DNA from: Phoronis australis
Lineage: Eukaryota; Phoronida; Phoronidae
Direction: 5' to 3'
DNA: 64,000 bases
Assembly: GCA_002633005.1 (NCBI GenBank)
Contig: NMRA01000284.1
Coordinates: forward strand, 491,518-555,517
Of the stretch, positions 11,316 to 22,212 are shown piece after piece (the first letter of the stretch is position 1; each line of letters opens with the position of its first letter). The notes beneath the pieces are model-generated. The model made no database searches, was not told the DNA's origin, and saw nothing but the letters and a program-made list of their open reading frames with translations. A program made the translations under genes and the position numbers.

Positions 11316-11495
11316 CAGCCACAGTCGATGAACTCTACAAAATATCAGTTTCTACAGGGAGAGCAAGTCCTAATGCGCTCACGGAGCCTTGTACCCGCCG
11401 GGACGAATCGCGAAAGGAACGGACAGCAGACACTATCTCCGAGTACACCGCGTGGCAACCAACTGATCCCCTACCATGCAGGAACGATAGACAGG
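10909..11495 (+). pseudogene. Myb/SANT-like DNA-binding-domain gene, broken exon with CAG repeat
   Basis: From an ATG at 10909 the frame reads MSRKRSENFSPEEKVFL and continues to SDAKTSQRKQQA. The homology then jumps one frame at about 11030 to QWRDIGSTLAAQFPQSEKR and FKDFWKRSKMKFKK. Together these give the three helices of the Myb/SANT-like domain shared by MSANTD-type proteins and by the DNA-binding partner of PIF/Harbinger transposases, with the usual N-terminal (K)RSxNFxPEEK, central W, and FWK. A stop (11156) follows, then a CAG/CGG run (Gln/Arg in this frame), two more stops (11309 and 11312), and an open tail SATVDELYKISVSTGRASPN that ends at AGG|GTAAGC, a strong donor, at 11495. Frameshift and stops make it a pseudogene; the CAG run may have grown after inactivation. 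Confidence 0.8.
11159..11308. repeat. CAG/CGG trinucleotide microsatellite
   Basis: About 150 bp of CAG units with interspersed CGG, CAA and GAG. In the frame of the SANT pseudogene it reads Gln with Arg and Glu. The long poly-Ala and poly-Cys frames across it on the two strands are repeat artefacts. Confidence 0.97.
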
Positions 11496-11627
11496 GTAAG
11501 CAACAAAGTCATCAAACTCCATTGCGCCCGCGAAGCACTGGTAATTGGTGCTAGCATAACAATTAATGGGGACACAAAAGGCGTCAAATTCCCGTGTAGG
11601 CCTAGACAGTCGTGTATTGAACCTAAG

Positions 11628-11790
11628 TCCCGTTCATGCAGGCGTCTTTTTTGCGGAAATAGGCCTACTTGCTGAAATATTTTCCGTAACATGGGAAATT
11701 TTGTGCATTAGAAGAAAAATTGCGGAACCATTACATTTATTCAGACGCGTAATTAACGCAGTTCTCCTTGACAAATTCGCATGAACGGGA
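11628..11790. repeat. 163-bp segment bounded by 12-bp perfect inverted repeats
   Basis: TCCCGTTCATGC at 11628-11639 is matched by GCATGAACGGGA at 11779-11790. It lies in what would be the intron after the SANT exon. No target duplication is visible, so its transposon nature is uncertain. Confidence 0.4.
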
Positions 11791-11936
11791 CTCACACACC
11801 ACCCGGCCGCGACTGGTAGCGGTGTGCCTCATAAGAATGTACAGTCACCATCTCTGAGCCAATATTCCCAAAGTTTGAAATTCATATTCCATGTCCGAAA
11901 TAGTTAAAATTTGAAATATGTGCTAGTTCTGTTCAG

Positions 11937-12061
11937 TCAAAGAAACGTAATCATCGTCGAGAACTGGCAGCCGTTGTCACGAATGATGACGATGAAGCCC
12001 TGCTCGACCAGTCGTATTCTGAAGAATCAACAGGACACTATCCAGCACGATCTGGTTTACA
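11937..12061 (+). pseudogene. Possible second exon of the SANT-like pseudogene
   Basis: After a pyrimidine-rich acceptor (CTAGTTCTGTTCAG) the frame reads SKKRNHRRELAAVVTNDDDE and then ALLDQSYSEESTGHYPARSG. It is basic and then acidic, as tails of this gene type often are, and it lies 440 bp after the donor of the SANT exon. The splice phases do not match exactly (phase 1 donor, phase 0 acceptor), consistent with decay or with this not being the partner. A MITE begins directly after it at 12062. Confidence 0.3.
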
Positions 12062-12217
12062 CATAGGCGGATCCAAGGGGCTACAAGGGGTCCGGACTCC
12101 CTTTTTGCTTGATTTTAGTGAGATCAAATCTATAATCTTCAAATTGTTGACTTGGTCCCCCCTTTTAAAAAGTCCTTGACCGACCCCCTCCCCTTAAAAG
12201 TCGTGGATCCGCCCCTG
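12062..12217. mobile_element. Short hAT-type MITE, 156 bp
   Basis: The ends are CATAGGCGGATCCAAGGGG and, reversed, CAGGGGCGGATCCACGACTT, which share GGCGGATCCA. The interior is C/G-rich near both ends (CCCCCCTTTT and CCCCCTCCCC). Flanking octamers do not match exactly. It cuts into the possible second exon of the SANT-like pseudogene. Confidence 0.75.
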
Positions 12218-12378
12218 CTACGTTTGATCTTGTGTCGTCGTAAAACTGAATATTGAAAATAGTCCATTTTCGCTCTAAAACTGCGTCGTACATGCACACC
12301 GCGGCCTCATCCAGTTGCACCTATATCATGCAAGTCTGTCATATTTAACAGTTAAACCTAGGTCTGACCAAGTGTAAA

Positions 12379-12590
12379 GTTAAACCTGGTTTAAGATCTT
12401 AATATAGATCTAAAGGATATAGACTTCGTTGGTGAAATGAAAACTGACTTAGACCACGTCTAAATAGGAGTGAAACCAGGTTTTACTAGACCGCTGGTCT
12501 AAAAGTTAAGCCACTTTATGAAATGCAGATTATCTTTAAGCCTGGTCTAAGTCCAGTTTAAACCAGGTTTAACTTTAAACCACCTTTTAT
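12379..12590. repeat. Palindromic MITE-like element
   Basis: TAAAGTTAAACCTGGTTTAA on the left is mirrored by TTTAAACCAGGTTTAACTTTA on the right. Between them are repeated variants of TAGACC, TGGTCTAA and AACCAGGTTT. The structure folds into a long imperfect hairpin, and no protein is encoded. Confidence 0.65.
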
Positions 12591-12656
12591 GAAATCGGCT
12601 GCATAAGTCTAAGTGATATGGCTCAATTTCGGGAGTGCCGACCATTTTGGTCAAAG

Positions 12657-13319
12657 TCATGCGAGGAGGCATTTTGAGAAGTTTGAACCAATACGTGATC
12701 ACGGCAACATAGCGATTAGTAAATAACGGCAATCGCCGACACGCGCTCAGTGCAGCATTGTTTCAGCATGAATTATCTACACCCAATCCACGCCTGCAAA
12801 ATTTAATTTGCACTTGTTCCAACCAGTTGTATTCTTGTAAGGCTCCATAGCACGAGCTGGAGTAAATTATCTTATCAAATGTCTCAAAAGCCACACGTGG
12901 TTGAAATATGGTCCAGCTTCTTTGTAGCTTGTCGACTGTAATGGCTACCTCCGTGGCTTGGGTTGACAGGGTCTGAGCAGCCATAGTCCACAATAACTTT
13001 GGCGTGAACACAACACCAAGATACTTGTAGCTGGCATGGAAATCACTTCGAGTTTTTCACCTCCAAAATACCACATCTCGCAATTTCTCAAGGGACCTCC
13101 GTTTCTAAACACCATAAATGTAGTCTTCACTAAATTCAAAGACATGCTCCATTCCTGGCAGAACTTACTTAAAGCACACAGTAGTTTTTGCGGTTTAACT
13201 GGAGATTAAGTACACAAAGCCATATCATCAGCATATCTTAAAACTTTCACATCTGAAACATTTTGACATAGAAGAATACCATCGTCATTACTAGAATGGA
13301 TACATTCTACAAAGTCATT
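12657..13319 (-). pseudogene. Non-LTR retrotransposon (LINE) reverse transcriptase, 3' part, broken
   Basis: Reading leftward: NDFVECIHSSNDDG, the catalytic box RYADDMALC (codons at 13224-13235), a stop (13206-13208), then CQEWSMSLNLVKTTFMVFRN, GGEKLEVIS, a frameshift near 13035-13050, YKYLGVVFTPKLLW, a thumb region ending KFCRRGLGVDNSC, another shift, and LPLFTNRYVAVITYWFKLL. This order (YADD, palm/thumb KTxxMVF, YKYLGVVF, KFCxxxLGV, then RYVxxIxYWFKLL) is the familiar 3' half of metazoan LINE ORF2. The clade cannot be fixed by eye. The endonuclease and the first RT motifs are absent, so this is a 5'-truncated, inactive copy. Confidence 0.85.
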
Positions 13320-14269
13320 AGGTTTTTAAATAATCACCATGAACTCCAATAATAAACTTTCAAAAACAAGTGACTGTGTAGACTCGATCCGACACGTGCT
13401 CTGTAATGAAACCTTGGACAAATGTAGTATTGAAACAAATGATCAAATTTTACATAATGTTAAACTCGATAGTTGTTTTTTTGTAAACTGCATAGAAAAT
13501 TAATTGTGCCACAGTAACAGTTTACATGTTTGACACGTCTTCACGTGATGTGACCAACATACATGAATGACCTGTGTGAAGACATTCATGAATACAGTGC
13601 CTTCAACAATTTGCTTCTCAATATAAATGAGCTTCCCAGGTTGTACACGTGCGTCTGTTGATGTTAATTTTGCTTCTAAGACTCGTTTTAAGGTTAAACA
13701 GAAAACTCGCGCATACAGTTGTACAAATTTACTTTACTGTTTAGACAGATTTATAGCAACACTTTACATATCACTTTTGGCTATGGGTATTCTCATGCTA
13801 CGACCGGTAGGGTTCGCGTTAATCACGGGCGGGCAGAGCCTGATAGTGGAAAGCAGTACGAGTTCCTGAACAGAAAGTTGACAGACAGGAAACAAAAAAC
13901 ACCAACCTATCCGTTTGAGAGACCACGACCCCTAAGGCAAATCTCTGTTCACGAATCAAGATTGACGGACGACGTGCATCTAACTTCGTCGTAGCCCCCA
14001 TGCGGTTTAGTTTTTGAAAGTTTCCATTCATATGCAATGCCCTCGAAGATGTCTCCCGTTTATTCACTGCAAGATGACATGTGGCACGATTTTCCATTGA
14101 GAACACTCTTTTGGTATTCAGTATCTCTAAAAGGCGAGTTTATTGATCTGGATTGTGTAATGACGTGGTTACCTGGTTGTTGCACTTCGATTACTTGGTG
14201 TGCTCGTAGTTCATTGGAAAGCGCAATAACCCCTCCTGGGAAGTAATAGCATGATCCTTGAATGTTTCC
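13320..14269. other. Unassigned stretch before the long array
   Basis: No recognisable continuation of the LINE upstream of its truncated RT and no gene. Open frames on both strands at 13627-14106 overlap each other and have no known motifs. Confidence 0.4.
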
Positions 14270-14694
14270 CTTTGAGTGGGTGGGCCTGCTGTTTCAGATT
14301 GCGGCCATTTCCTTGAAAGCGCGCATCGTGATGAGATGATGTCTTACCCGATACATGAAGGACGATACAGGTGCGTAACTTCTGTCATTAATTACATTTT
14401 TGTCTGGCTGACTGCTGTTACAGTTCTCCACCTGTGGCAACTGTTTGGTGTACAGGTAGTTGTAATACGAATATGTTTTAAGTTTCGGCTGTATTTGACA
14501 GTAGTTTTACTTTGGGTCATACTCATACATTAGTGTTCGGGTCGAGTGATGACGCACATTTATTCAAATGTGTATTCACTGAGAAGACTATGGCTTTAAG
14601 AGAAGAACTGCTGTCCGTGTAAATACTCTGAATATACATTTGAATTTATGTATTTCTGTATGAGTAAGCAAAGCCTACGATGTACAATAAGTGA

Positions 14695-14714
14695 TATTAT
14701 TAGAATTATTATTA

Positions 14715-14752
<38 letters not shown>

Positions 14753-14764
14753 GTTATTATTATT
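14695..14764. repeat. (TTA)n microsatellite
   Basis: About 70 bp of near-perfect ATT/TTA repeat with a few interruptions. It interrupts landmark B of unit 1. Confidence 0.95.
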
Positions 14765-14904
14765 AAATGGATATATCTATCCATCTGTCAAATGTATTAT
14801 CATTAGCTTGCACTAGACGTTTGTAACTTGACTTGTTGAATTTAACGCTCTTTCTAATCCCGACTAACAATTGTACTAACATACTAACTAGGGCCCTAAC
14901 ATGC

Positions 14905-15565
14905 GTCCCGTTTTATGGACTACGGATCCTATCTGTCCCTGGTTTTTGTGTCCTGGTGTTTTGCGTAGTACTCCAGACGCTAAGCGGACGAGTGTGCAAG
15001 TTTTAGAAAGACTTGCCATTTAGGCCCACATGACAGTTTTCTTGTGCTTTTCTTTCCTGATTTAGGGCATAAGTTCAACAAGTAGTAAAGTAACGTGTTA
15101 TTTTTATGCATTCTCCTTAGTTGCATTGGATTCTGGTCGGTGTCAGATAAAGCAATGCCCCCTGGAATTTTGGAATGCTAGCTCACTTCTTGAAAATGCG
15201 CCTTTAATTTTCGAGATTTCGCTGGGCTAGGTCGCAAACGGCGAACTTTGGTATGTTAATTTTCTTGGCTCATCGAGCACTGACCAATGACACATAGAAC
15301 TCGGTGTGAAAGTAGCCATTACCCCCCCGGAGAAATTGTCCGGCTTGCGTTTATTTGAATGAAGCACCCGCTTATCCACTGATTAACGTGCCAGTACACC
15401 GGCATTTAAATACATGCAGCTAGGACAATCACAGCTACCACACCAGGACACATAGAACTCTGTCCAATGCAATGAAAACTGGTCATACCGAACCCAGGAC
15501 ACGTACATATGTAGAATCCCGATATGCATAAAACGGGAACACATCATGATGACCCCCAACATATG
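14905..15565. other. Unrelated ~660-bp insertion in array unit 1
   Basis: Unit homology stops after GACTAACAATTGTACTAACA and resumes at AACAATGGTTCCCGTGATCG. The inserted sequence is not in any other unit of the window. I saw no clear terminal repeats or coding region. Confidence 0.55.
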
Positions 15566-15809
15566 GATCAGAACAATGGTTCCCGTGATCGATAACTGCC
15601 TTGGTAGATTTTTCAATTAATCTCGAAGTGTCAACTTGAAAACAATAGTTGATTTGCCGATTGTCTGTAAATTTCATTACTGCACGTTTTTGTCTATTTG
15701 CACGCCATACCCATACATAAACGACAAGCTGCGACCCACGGATAACCAAGACGGAAGAAAGGTGGGGGTTTATGTAATCTAACGTTGCTTGCATGTCATA
15801 CTGTATTAG

Positions 15810-15819
15810 TATAAATAGG
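15810..15819 (+). promoter_or_regulatory. TATA-like box, array unit 1
   Basis: TATAAATAGG preceded by a conserved TTGCTTGC...CATACTG block, and followed about 20 bp later by CTCGATACTCC and then GGTTCACAAG. The box is present at the same unit position in units 5 and 6. Confidence 0.4.
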
Positions 15820-18051
15820 ATACAGCTCGATACTCCAAAGGTTCACAAGTTCGAACTCTCATAATACCACAAATGAATAAAAAAGCATTATAAGGCCGAA
15901 GGCTCACAAATCCGATTGAAAGAAAAAACTAGTTAGTTGGAAACTAGTCCGAAGGTCTATGATGCCAGAAGCCAGCCATTCAAAGTCAACGACAGCCAAG
16001 CAGCAAAATTTTGGCGGCGATAAACCATACTTCGAACATGTAAATAAGTACAGCAACTCAGTGAATCACCCAACTTCATGTTTGGACCCCGTTTTGAGAG
16101 GCACAGGCTCTTCTAAGAACTAGTTTCAAGCAGCCTTGTGCAAATAAATCCCTGAACGTTTTGCTCAAAATCACTGTTCGGAACCTAGTGTCATGAAAGT
16201 TCAAATTTATAACCTTCGGTGGGTTTTCGTAATTGTGTGGATAAGTATTCAGATTTATGGATTTTTAGACTTGCAAGTCTTGCGACCCATGAATACCTTA
16301 ATTTCATATCAACTCTGTACAAATTCTTTCTCACTTGAAGTTTTCAATTCAGGTCATATAAAGTTGATCACTTATTGTGCAATTTTTAGCGACTTGGCAA
16401 GTCGTCGAACCAGTGGACTTTGGCTGACTAGTGTACCATTTACCCATGGCACCTGACGTTGCGAGCAGTTACAGTGTACCAAAAGTGCAGAAGGACCACT
16501 AACACGAATGACACCAGGGCCAAAGGTATAGTGCCGTTCAGCTGTAAATCAGTATCCTGGCAGTTACCGGTTTTGACTACATGTGTGTACTCATTTGAGT
16601 CATCAAAACTTAACCAATCACTTGTTTTATTTGGAAAAGCGAAGTGAACAATTTACTTCAGGAATACGTCTTTATTCAAGTACACCGTTTCACAACTGGT
16701 TTCAGTGCAGTCTCTCAAAAATTGAGTTGGTAATTGTATAACTGGGAGATCTTGTCAATACAAGATACACTATAGGCTCTCAGTTCGGGTCGCCTGTATT
16801 ATATTCCTTCTCGGAAGTGAACTACATTTAGTCTTAATTGCTGTATCTTATTTGAGCGACTTTGTCATTTGCTAAATAGCTGGGCTTTGTTTATCATTAA
16901 AAGGATACCAAACTCGGTTTTGGCCTACTTACACATACTAAAAAGACTTTCCTCATCCAGTTCTCTGAAACAAAATAATGCTTTGTAACTTATCGCCAAC
17001 CCTCAAAAGTCTGGAGAAAATTTTGAAAACTTCTATCACATTCTGCTAAACGGGCAAGCGTGACCTACGCTTTTAGCAAGTTACACAGCCCCTTTGGAAA
17101 AGACCACCCGTCAAGGACCACAACGTGCAATTTATAAGAAAGGAAGTATAAGTTATTTCAGTTGGTTCCTGCTTTTATTTTGGAAGATTGACTCTACAGA
17201 TGCAAAGGAGGTGACAGAAAGTGGATTGGTTGACATAATCGATATAAGTTTATCATCCTTACAGGACCATACAGGACCACGACGTCACGACGGGTTACAG
17301 TGCATCAAAAAGTTCCTGCAGTACCACTAATATAAAAAATGTATTAGCGTTCAACTTTCATGAGAAAAAAGCATTTGAAATGTTTTACACTTCAGTTACA
17401 AGTTTGTTGGGGCATCTTTTTACTTTGCTAAACACATTTCTTTTAATGTATACTTCACAATATGAAATACACTCACCTCGGCTCACGTATGTTAAATTCG
17501 TCCTCGAGGGTTGATTGGACTTTATTGCCAAGTATGCAATTTTATCTAAATTTTTTTACAAAATTAAATATTTTAACTCCTTAAATGTTTATATTATCGG
17601 AAACTAGAAACCCAAGTAAAATTTGAAATTTCGGTTTTTACTTGTCTGATATTCATAATGATTGCCTCACAAGAATATTTCCCTTAAGTAAAATTTATCG
17701 AAAAAGAAAAGAAAAGCACAGTAATAGAAAAACAACGGTATCGATAACAAGTTCGAATTTCATTTGATGAAAATGTTCCAAGACGTAATCTCAAAAAACT
17801 ATTAATGTTCTAAAATATCATGATCTTAGTTTGAATTCATTTTGTAAACTGTGTTTAAGTTCTTGGATTTGGAAGTTTTACATAAATCTGGACAGCTATT
17901 TCTTGAGATATAAAACTCCAAAGTTGGGGAAATGTACACGATTTTGAAGTTTCAACTGGCAGTGCACCAGGCCAAGATGTCGCTGAACCACCAACACAAA
18001 ATGACACTAGAGTCGGAAAGGTAAAATATCCCAGGAGTTGCCTCTTACGTG

Positions 18052-18890
18052 AGGGCGTGTACCATGAGATCCTGTCTTACCCGATACATGAAGGGCGATA
18101 GAGGTGTGTAACTTTCGTTATTGATAACGTTTGTGTATGGCTGACACTTACAGTTACAGTTACCCACCTGTGACAAATGTATGGTGTCCAGATAGTTGGG
18201 TTGTACTCAAGTATTAGTGTTTGGGTTGCGATGACGCACATGTACTTCGAATAGATAAAGCTCTCCATCCATCATATCTATTACCATTTGCTTGCACTAA
18301 GCGTTTGTTACTTGTCTTGCTGGTACATTTGCGTCGACGCTAACACTGTTTCTAATCCCGACTAACAATTGCACTGACATACTAACACCAATCCTAACAT
18401 ATCAAGAAATACAGCATGAATAAATCCAAACGACGTTCAAGGTCACAAAATGCATGCTGAGTGGTGTTATTTGAATTCCTCTCCAAATGCCAAGATCAAA
18501 TGGAGCTGAACAGTGGTTCCCGTGATCGATTACTACCGTGGCAGGGATAAGGATTTTTGAATTAGTTTCCACCATTTGCGATGCATTCGTGGGCGCATTT
18601 CAACGCTCCGCGTTGCTCTTGTTTAGGGACTTGTTCTTTCGTCAAACTACTGGCTGACCAGTATACCATTAAAATGGGAGATTTTACAAAAATCTGAACT
18701 GCTATTTCTAAGATACCAACCTTTAAAATTAGAGAAATGTGGACACTTTCTAGGGCCATGCAGCATCCGAAGTAGCAGGACGCTGTCCTTGCCACCACTG
18801 GCAGCGAACAAAAATGTCACTGAACCGTCACCATTTAAGGACATCAGAATAGGAAAAGTAAAAAATCCAGGAAATTGCCTCTTCTTTGAG
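18052..18890. repeat. Array unit 2 (internally deleted)
   Basis: Blocks A and B are followed by the start of the GTTCCCGTGATCGATT block. The unit then jumps, through the 50-bp dispersed motif at 18573-18623, straight to the GGCTGACCAGTATACCATT block. Roughly 1.2 kb of unit sequence is missing. Confidence 0.75.
18573..18623 (+). repeat. 50-bp dispersed motif, copy 2
   Basis: GTGGGCGCATTTCAACGCTC then CGCGTTGCTCTTGTT. CAACGC-TCC-GCGTTG makes a perfect 6-bp stem with a 3-nt loop about 8 nt before the end. The motif sits exactly at the breakpoints of the deletion in unit 2, with unit homology resuming at TTTAGGGACTTG. Confidence 0.8.
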
Positions 18891-19245
18891 GGCGTACGTC
18901 ATGAGATGCTGTCTTACCCGATACACAAGGTACGGCTGGGGCTAACGCCCCTCAGGCGATAATCCTCCAAAATCCACTCGGGCTCTAGATACTAAAACGG
19001 GGGATAACGACTTCGCCATGTAATAATCTATATGTATTTGACATTTTATCTAAACCTGAACTGCTATTCTGATACGAATCTTCAAAGTTAGAGAAATTTG
19101 AACGTTATTCCAAAGATAATACATGATCTGAACAACCATGACCTCACCACTACTGACAGAGAACCAAAGATAACACTGAACCACCTACTCAAATGATACC
19201 GTAATTGGAAAGGTAAAAAACATCTCTGAAGTTGCACCTTCCGTG
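18891..19245. repeat. Array unit 3 (fragment with ~95-bp insertion)
   Basis: Block A is cut after CGATACACAAGG. About 95 bp of foreign sequence follows (18930-19025), starting TACGGCTGGGGCTAACGCCC and containing the small palindrome GGGGCTAACGCCCC. The end-of-unit block with CTGAACTGCTATTCT then resumes. Confidence 0.65.
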
Positions 19246-20324
19246 AGGGCGCGCCATGAGATGCTGTCTTACACGGTACACGAAGGACGATAGAGGTATG
19301 ACACTTTCGTTATTGATAACATTTTGTCTGGCTGATACATGCAGTTACAGTTGTTTACCTGTGTCAACTTTGTGGTGTCCAAATCATTGTAACAGCCTTT
19401 AAGTGCTGTCGAACATTGTTTGGATCTTTTCGAGAGCAGGCACTGGCACTTCCAAAAAGTAGTTTCAAACAGGAACGTGCATACAAATCTCGAACATTTT
19501 GCTAGCTGTAATAAATGAAAGTTCGAAATTTTAGCTTTCAAACTAATGGACTTTCGACCTAGTTTGGACCTTTGGATTTATGGATTTTTGGACCTGCAAA
19601 CCTTCGGACCAATGAATAAGTGATTTCATACCTTCTGCTCACACTCTTTCTCACTTGTACTTTTCAATTCGGATCATAAGGTTTCATTGCTTCCAATGAG
19701 ATGACTTTGTTTCAACATCATTGTAGGCTTTTAAGGAAAACCACTGGACATTGGCTGACTAGTATACCATTGTCATGCGGGATCTGACGTCGCGAGCAGT
19801 GAGAGTGTACCAAAGGTGCCGCTGGACCACTCACAGGAATGACATCAGTATGGTATCGGTATGGTACCGTTCACCCCTAAATATCCTGGAAGTTAAATGC
19901 TTCGACTGTCTGTGTGTTCTACGAGTCATCAAAACTGTACAGAAACCTTGTTTGATTTGGAAAAGTCATTCAGGCATCTATTTTTATTCATATGCATTGT
20001 ATTACATCTAGTTTCAGGGCACAGTCCCTTAAAAACCGTAGAATTTAGCAAAAGGCAAAGCCACGTGGTAAAACAATGATATCAATAACAAGATCGAATT
20101 TCATTTCATGAAAGTGTTCCAGAAGTGACCTCAGAACTCTGTTACCGTTCTAAAATATGCTCTTCATTTTTGTTTTGTGAACTTTCTTTAAATCACAGGT
20201 GTTACATGAATAAGAACAGCTATTTCTGAGATATAAACCTTCAAAGTTAGAGAAATATAGACATTTGTTCCAGGGTCTTATAGGATCTGAGCAAGCAGGA
20301 CACTGACCTTACCACCACTGGCTG
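19246..20324. repeat. Array unit 4 (lacks blocks B to early F)
   Basis: Block A passes directly into the CAAAAAGTAGTTTCAAACAGG block near 19450, omitting the TATA-box region. The remaining 3' blocks are complete to the start of unit 5. Confidence 0.7.
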
Positions 20325-22212
20325 CATCATGAGATGCTGCCCTAAAAGATACATGAAGGACGATACAGGTGTGTAACTGTCGTTATTGACAACATTTTGG
20401 TCTGACTGACACTTGTGACAACTTTGCGGTGTCTTGATCATTGTAACAGCTTTAAAGTGATAACGGTATTTTACCTGTACTCTGGCTTGTACTCAAGTTT
20501 TAGTGTTTGGTTCGTGATGACGCACATGTACTTTAAATGGATATACCTCTCCATGCACCAAATCTATCACCATTCGCTTTCACTTGTCGTTTGTTACTTG
20601 TCTTGCTGGTACATTCGTATTGACGATAACACTCTTGCTAATTTCGACTAACATTTTCACTAACATACTAACACATACCCTAACACACTAAAAACAGCAT
20701 GACTGAATCCAAATGACGATCCTGTGTGCATGCTGAATGCTGTTAACTGAGTTCCTCTGCAGATGCCATAACAAGTATCAAATGGAAAACAGCAATTGAT
20801 TTATCAATTGTTTGTAAATTTTATTATTCCACGGTTTTGTTCATTTACTTGCTATACTCACACAACAACGATACGTTGCGACCCCTGGATTACCAAGACG
20901 GAAGAAGGAGAATAGAAGAAGAAGAATGACAAACGAAGACTAAAATTAAGAATCTAATATAATTTTGCTTGCGATTCATACTGAATTGGTATAAATAGGG
21001 TGGGGCTCTATACTGTGAAGGTTCACAAGTCTAAAGGCAAATCATCTGACAATTGAATATATTTCTAATAGAGCCCTTTAACCCCGAGGGTTCACAAATC
21101 CAACAGTAAGAAAAGATACTTAGTTCGAAACTAGTGCGAAGGTCTATTTTACCTGAAACCTGAGATTTAGCCATCGACAGGAAGCAGCAAGATTATAGTG
21201 GTGGTAAACAAATATTTGAAAATGTAAATAAGTGCAACATCTCTGCACATTGCCGAATATTATTTTGACCCTACCAACAGGCTCTCAGGGTTCCATAAAG
21301 TAGTTTCAAATAGGCACGTGCATATAAATACCCGAACCTTCTTCTCCAAACAACTTTTCAAAATCTTGATACATGAAACTTCTAACTTTTAGCTTCGGAC
21401 TGGTGGGGACCTTCGAAATTTATAGATTTTTGGACGTTTAAGCTTTCAGAACAATGAATACTTTGATTTCATACCTTCTGCTCACACTCTTGCTCACTCG
21501 TAGATTTCAATTCAGATCATACGATTTCATTGCCTCCAAGGGGTTGACTTCGTTTGAATTTTATTGTAGGTTTTTAGAGACTTTGCCAAATTTCTTCGAA
21601 CCACTGGACTGACTAATATACCACTAGCATGCGGCATGCGGGATTTGACGTCGCGAAGAGTGGGATGAAACCACAGGACCACTTACACGAATGACATCAC
21701 CATAGCCAAAAAGTATGGTGCAATTAAGCTGTAAACATCCTGGAAGTTATATGCTGTGACCGTATGTGCATTCTAGGACCCATCAATTCACACCTGGTTT
21801 CAGGGAACAATAAATTATTTTTTAAAAAGCGTAAAATTTATCTTAGGACAAAAAACACATTAATGGTAAAACAATGGTATCAATAACAAGATCGAATTTA
21901 ATTTAATGAAGGTGTTCCAGAAGTCACCTCAGAGCTTTGTTAAAGTTGTAAAATATGCTCTTATCATTTTCGTTTTCTGAATGGTGTTTAAATCATAGTA
22001 TTTGAAAGTTTTACATCAATGTGAACATGTCATTTCTGAGATACAAACGTTAGAGAAATGTAGACGTTCTTTTCTAGAGTCTAACAGGCTTCGAACAACA
22101 ACGACCATGGCCTTGCCACCACTGGCAGTGAACCAACAATGTTGGTGAACCTCGAACACAAAATAACACCAGAGTGGGAAAGGTAAAAACGTCTCGCAAG
22201 CTGCTTTTTCCG
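20325..22212. repeat. Array unit 5 (complete)
   Basis: All landmarks are present in order with no large insertion, so this is the best guide to unit length (about 1.89 kb). The TATAAATAGG box is at 20990. Confidence 0.8.
20990..20999 (+). promoter_or_regulatory. TATA-like box, array unit 5
   Basis: TATAAATAGG in the context ATTCATACTGAATTGG-TATAAATAGG, with the GGTTCACAAG block about 20 bp downstream. Confidence 0.4.

Larger units (their letters stand above)
14270..18051. repeat. Array unit 1 (expanded)
   Basis: All landmarks are present, but the unit is enlarged by a TTA microsatellite within block B and by about 660 bp of unrelated sequence (14905-15565) between blocks B and C. It keeps the TATAAATAGG box at 15810. 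Confidence 0.75.

Noticed and set aside
11032-11331. Poly-Ala (plus) and poly-Cys (minus) open frames
   Set aside because: They are the other frames of the CAG/CGG microsatellite. The frame that continues the SANT homology reads Gln/Arg.
18573-18623. Calling the 50-bp motif a Helitron 3' end
   Set aside because: The CTRR terminus is missing and the distance and length of the hairpin are not canonical; kept only as a hypothesis.
18647-18844. SGGKDSVLLL in a minus-strand 65-codon frame, like the PP-loop of ATP-pyrophosphatases
   Set aside because: The frame lies in an array unit. The matching position in other units reads SGGKAMVVVV or SGSEVRVLLV, and no other part of a PP-loop enzyme is present, so this is coincidence.
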